From NCBI RefSeq assembly GCF_037975245.1, contig NC_092576.1, forward strand, positions 44,571,111-44,635,110: a stretch of DNA of 64,000 nt. Reading direction: 5' to 3'. Below the pieces are notes generated by a model. That model was not told the DNA's origin, did no database searches, and saw only the letters and a program-made list of their open reading frames with translations. This stretch comes from Apostichopus japonicus (Eukaryota > Echinodermata > Holothuroidea > Aspidochirotida > Stichopodidae). Positions 60,001 through 64,000 of the stretch are shown here, in pieces. Every line of letters begins with the position of its first letter. Within the stretch, counting starts at the first letter, position 1. Position numbers and translations under genes: made by a program.

Positions 60001-62246
60001 CCAGAAAACTATTCCTCACCAAAGTCAATGTTATCCCACACTATTGTTGTGAAATGATAGGGCTGTATTTCTGGAGGAAGAGTATTTTCCCCAAGGTCAA
60101 TTTGTCTCATAGCAAGTGCAGTATTATACTCTAAAAGAGTTGAGTGTTCAATGCTGTGTCCAAGGCCATTTAGAATTCCCACCAGTTGTACTGAGCCAGT
60201 GAGATGGCGTTCTGCTGTTGCAAGGGCAAAATGTTTTGGCAATGGTTGCTTACCTTCCTTTGCTATGAAAAGAATATCTTGGGCGATAGACAGCAGTTTC
60301 TCTTCATTTTCGTTACTTACTGCTACATAATTGGCATCTTCTGGCTCATCAGATGCACCAGTTAACCAGGCAAGGAAGTTAAACAGACAATGAGGAACAA
60401 GTACTTTTGTTTTCCGAATTGTTAAATCTTCAGCTGCAGGAGGCCATGGAATGGATAAGGACTTCTTTTCAACTTCAAACTTTGTCATCAAAGCTGCATT
60501 GAATAAGACTCGCACATATCCTTCAGTACTGTGAGTATGCTCTTTTTACATACGTTGCTCTTCTTCGGTTGAGCTATCAGTTGATGTGTAGTAATCATCT
60601 GCCAAATCTTTAGCTAGCTCTTCCGCACACAATCGCTCACTCAACACAATAGTGCTCATATTGCGATGTGGAGGATTAACAAAAACTAGTTGGGGGAATG
60701 CTTTTTGAAGACGTTTCTTCAAGTTTCACGTCCTGAATGGAGCATCAACGTCTTCAACTTTCTTAATCGTACGAATAAATATGCGACTGAGTCTTGCAGG
60801 AGTCAGGATTTCTTTTCCTTCTAGAAGTCGCTTACGGATTGTTTTGTCACTGAATTCCTCAAATGACGGCATGTATCGTTTCTGAGAATCGGTTAAACCA
60901 ATCTTACTTTTTTACTTATGAATCTTGTAAAGTCTCGAAAACATTCCCAATGATATTTCAGTTCACGGGCCACCAGATCCTCCCCTTTTATCTGTTGCAA
61001 GAGTTCGACATGTTTCTTTTGTCTAGCTGCTTCTAACAGTTTGCCACCATTAATAATCTCACACCTCATGAGTCTTACTACCAGTCTTTTCCCGGTGAAC
61101 ATATTACGTTCTGTTTTCACGGAATGACAGATGATGCACTCATTTGGAAACATGTGGCGTTCCCTCCACTCTCTTGGACCACTTGCATTGTCGGACCAGA
61201 GGGCGCGTTTCCTTGGCTGTTCCTTTTCATCTACATCATCATCATATTTTGTTCACAATATTTGTTGTAATAAAAAATAAAAATCTATAAGTCTTCTTCC
61301 TATTGAGGGCCCATTCCCAGAAGTCATTATGAACTAAGTAGTAAATGCATATCATCAGTGTATCCCATATTGCTCATGTTTGAATGATGACAAGAAAATT
61401 AAAAGAAAATTTAATTTTGATAATAAAATATGCTCTATGTAGGCTATATGCAATGTTTTTCATCAAACCTATAATTTGCTTTGTCAGCCACAAGTTGAGA
61501 CATTTGAAAGAAATATGCTGGTCAATGGTGTTGTTTACATCACAGTCAAACTGTTTACTAATAGGCCTAGAACTAATACTGTGTGTGAGGATATATTTAC
61601 CTGGATTGATTTCGAAAAGCCAGATTTGAATTAGAGTAAAATTTGCATAGGCCTAGTAGGTATTTTGACTTGAACCAGCAAGATATTTCTATCGCTATAT
61701 TATCTTTGCATAGTGGTAATATTGTGTACGTTAAAATTCGCCAAGTTTAGTCAAATTGGCTGAGCTCTACGCCGAACATACATTTTTCCAGACTGGGCTA
61801 TTTGCAAAAACAGTGGTAGGCTAGGCCTAGGGCATAACTTAAATTAAGGGGCTGGTTGGAACCAATTTTTGGATTAATATCTTACAGATTTTAAACAAAA
61901 ATACTAGTACATACCTGCAGCGCGTTTTTCAGCGAGTTTTGCCTGCCGGTTGACTTTACTTATGTCGCAAAACCGTTTGTAACAATCATAGTGGTATCCT
62001 ATATCTGGATGTAGTGAAACTTCCCCAACACATTCTGAATATGTTGTGTTAACTTTAGGCCAATCGCCGTCGCGGAATTTCTGGCTATTTCTGCCTCCTT
62101 GCAGTCAAATTTTGTCCACTCCAAGGCAAATTTCTTAAACCTATCTAATGAACTACTTGTCAGTTCAATAAATTTTGATTTAGAGCAATCTTTAACGTGC
62201 ATAAGACAGTTTTCTGAGAAACACCTCCACTACTGGAGGCGGCCAT
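57047..62246 (-). pseudogene. Disabled two-exon gene: Cys/His modules plus FEN1/XPG-like C-terminal region
   Basis: Minus strand. Exon 1 starts at an ATG in good context (AACAAAATGGCC, ATG at 62246-62244). It encodes a Cys/His module ending IGYHYDCYKRFC and reaches a donor (GCTGCAG then GTATGT, exon end 61915). Exon 2 starts at 61230 after GATGTAG with matching phase; the 684-bp intron is GT-AG. Exon 2 opens with a second module, CIICHS...ELKYHWECFRDF, then a long region including VPHCLFNFLAWLTGASDEPE, NGLGHSIEHSTLLEYN, IQPYHFTTIVWDNIDFG, IESGVIALGSINGVMNGHHY and YSRYLSAYYFEMCDLQTTHP. The C-terminal part has IWIIDGMAM, HFVTDTYPEISIKNAERD, SHEEADTRLLLHA, IKIMDTD and FTGCDSD, an acidic-residue order like FEN1/XPG nucleases (inference). 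In-frame stops lie at 60728, 60548, 60011, 59750 and 58979. Frameshifts occur near 62200, 62060, 60900, 58670, 58355 (A9 run), 57828 (A7 run), 57455 and 57430. I take it to be one copy of a multicopy uncharacterised family. Homopolymer breaks could partly be assembly errors, but the stops cannot all be. Confidence 0.75.
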
Positions 62247-62619
62247 TTTGTTCTCCGGAACAATTGCTCTGTCAGTATTAACAAACGTTGCGATTGGTTG
62301 ATTCGCCAAATTTTCGCGTATGCCACAAGAATGTCGTTCGTACGCTATTTCTGATCAGTAGAAAATAGCCTCGTACAATAATGCAAAAGGTCCCGATTTC
62401 TGTTAGATATTTACCGATTTTTAAGCATAAATACCAGCATCGCAAGTGGGGACAACTGAATATCTATTCAGAATAATATTTTCATATTTATCATTCACAA
62501 ATTATTCACTCCCTCTTTGTGTTGCACGGAATGAAACGAAATCAAGGGATTTACCATAGCCTAGAAGATGCGTTTGTGTAGAGAGACCGGTAAGAGAGGA
62601 GTGAAGTAAATATTTGGAG
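62247..62619. other. Upstream region of the disabled gene
   Basis: This would contain its promoter on the minus strand. I see no TATA box or other site that I can defend. Confidence 0.4.
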
Positions 62620-63290
62620 TTTGTTGACTTCAAATGACATTTGACCTCCATCGAAAGCAATAATAGACTCCGAAGTTGAATTTGATATCATACATGTACA
62701 AAGTAAATATAAAATTGCCTAGGGTTCCCTTTTTGCTATATCATGTTAACAGGGCTTTCGCAAGTTGACCTGTTGCCTCCAAATGACCTTTGAGGTCAAC
62801 TAAAAGCAACATTAGGCCCTCTAATATTTGATATGGTTCATTTACAAACAAAATATGAGATCTGTCTACGCTTCCTTTCATGCAATATCATGTTTACAAG
62901 GTTTATACAATTTTACTTTTGACCTCTACCAAAAACAATAGGCGTCTTGTACTCAATGCGTTACTTCTACACACCAAATATGGGGTATGCTCCTGCTTTC
63001 CTTCTTGAGATATCGTATTTAGAAGGTTCCCACAATTTGACCCCTGGTAACTCCGGTGACCTTTGACCTCTTTGTACTCAATATTGTACGTTTACATACT
63101 ACATATGATATCTGTCCGAGCTTACCACCTGGAGATATCGTGTCTACAATGTTTTTACAGTTTGACTCCTGGTGACCACAAATTACATTTGTACTTAAAG
63201 TGGTTCTTCTACATAAAACATATGAGATTGGTCCAACCTTCCATTCTTCAGATATCGTGTTTACAAGATATCGTGTTTACAAGCTGGGCG
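62620..63290 (-). repeat. AGGTCA-family tandem repeat, reverse orientation
   Basis: On the minus strand the units read ATGAGATCTG.., GATATC.., GAGGTCAAAGGTCA, GTCACCAGGAGTCAAA. Plus-strand landmarks are TGACCTTTGAGGTCAAC (62788), GACCTCTACCAAAAACAATAGG (62920), TGACCTTTGACCTC (63057) and GTTTGACTCCTGGTGACCAC (63160). Unit length is about 140-150 bp, the same family as 28836-29700. Confidence 0.8.
63057..63069 (-). promoter_or_regulatory. Perfect DR1 nuclear-receptor-type site inside a repeat
   Basis: The minus strand reads AGGTCAAAGGTCA: two AGGTCA half-sites in direct orientation with a one-base spacer, the consensus for HNF4/RXR-type receptors. It lies in the AGGTCA tandem repeat, not next to a recognised promoter, so function is unproven. 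Confidence 0.4.
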
Positions 63291-64000
63291 TCACAAACGC
63301 ACACCTACACCCGTGCGCGTATAGGTATGCCATCATGAATGCAAAGGTTATCATCAACAAATTAAGTTCCCTGGTACTTAACACAAGGACACATGACGAG
63401 GCTTTCCCCCTCACACCAATGATGCTGGTCACGTGCTTGGTTGAAATATCGGTTAAGTTAAATCTGAAAATGACATCAATGTGTATAATACATTGACGGC
63501 ATAAGTATCAAACTTGGGGGAAACAACCAATATCGGTATTAGAAATATATTACAAAGTGTTTGTTTGATATTTTCATTGTTCAAAGTAAAATTGATCACA
63601 CCATTGTTTCAATGACGGTACAATCCCTTCGAAACATGTTTTGTTTACAATACAAAGTTTGTATGGATTTCGATTTCGTACAGTTCTAATCAGTAGGTCT
63701 ACAATGCTTAGCAGGATTTAAAGTTCGTTCTTAACAAACAATACTTATCAAATAAATATTTTTTTTTTAAATTATTTCCTTATTACAATCGACAATAAAT
63801 AATTTATTACTTTGTGGCGGCAAACATTACATATTTAAATAATACCTTTCAATAATTAAATTAATTGCCTTGCTTAGTGTTCTACAATATTTGATATTTC
63901 TGAGATACACACATTTGGTACAATCACTTTAATTTCGATAGGAGGCCTAATAAGGAGAAAAACCGAGGTGATAATGATAATAGCCTATTTTAAATGATAA
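63291..64000. other. Non-coding stretch to window end
   Basis: AT-rich. No feature supported beyond AGGCCTAATA-type strings. Confidence 0.55.

Overview
The window looks like nuclear DNA from a marine invertebrate deuterostome. An echinoderm such as a sea cucumber is my best guess, but this is inference from style rather than a marker gene. The evidence is GT-AG introns, AT-rich intergenic DNA, a leucine-rich-repeat exon of exactly 168 bp (2 x 84), and a very dense, mixed load of decayed transposons. I see no intact protein-coding gene. Coding signal is confined to one host-like exon and to mobile-element or multicopy-gene remains.

Layout. 0-9.2 kb is a mosaic of short non-autonomous DNA transposons, a tRNA-derived SINE nested in one of them, a 205-bp ACGT-rich tandem array and a local duplication. 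9.2-16.1 kb is AT-rich and empty except for one LRR exon at 11.2 kb (minus strand). 16.2-24.6 kb is bracketed by inverted copies of a tandem repeat and holds three dead elements: a Ty3/Gypsy element with a SCAN-like Gag, a pogo/Tigger-type DDE transposase on the minus strand, and a CR1/L2-like LINE. 28.0-32.4 kb holds two foldback elements built almost wholly of short AT-rich palindromes, separated by a tandem repeat rich in AGGTCA half-sites.

35.4-38.6 kb and 48.9-53.4 kb are clusters of hAT-like miniature elements that share one GC-rich stem-loop core. Several insertions have exact or near-exact 8-bp target duplications. A second LINE remnant lies at 43.7-44.5 kb. At 50.1-51.2 kb a foldback element with a perfect 9-bp target duplication sits inside a small open reading frame.

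57.0-62.2 kb (minus strand) is the largest gene-like object: a two-exon, disabled copy of a large uncharacterised protein. It has two cysteine/histidine modules at the N-terminus, and the spacing of its C-terminal acidic motifs resembles the FEN1/XPG nuclease fold. I regard this as the most interesting object. The parts do not form a working pathway; the window is mainly a record of element insertion, nesting and decay.
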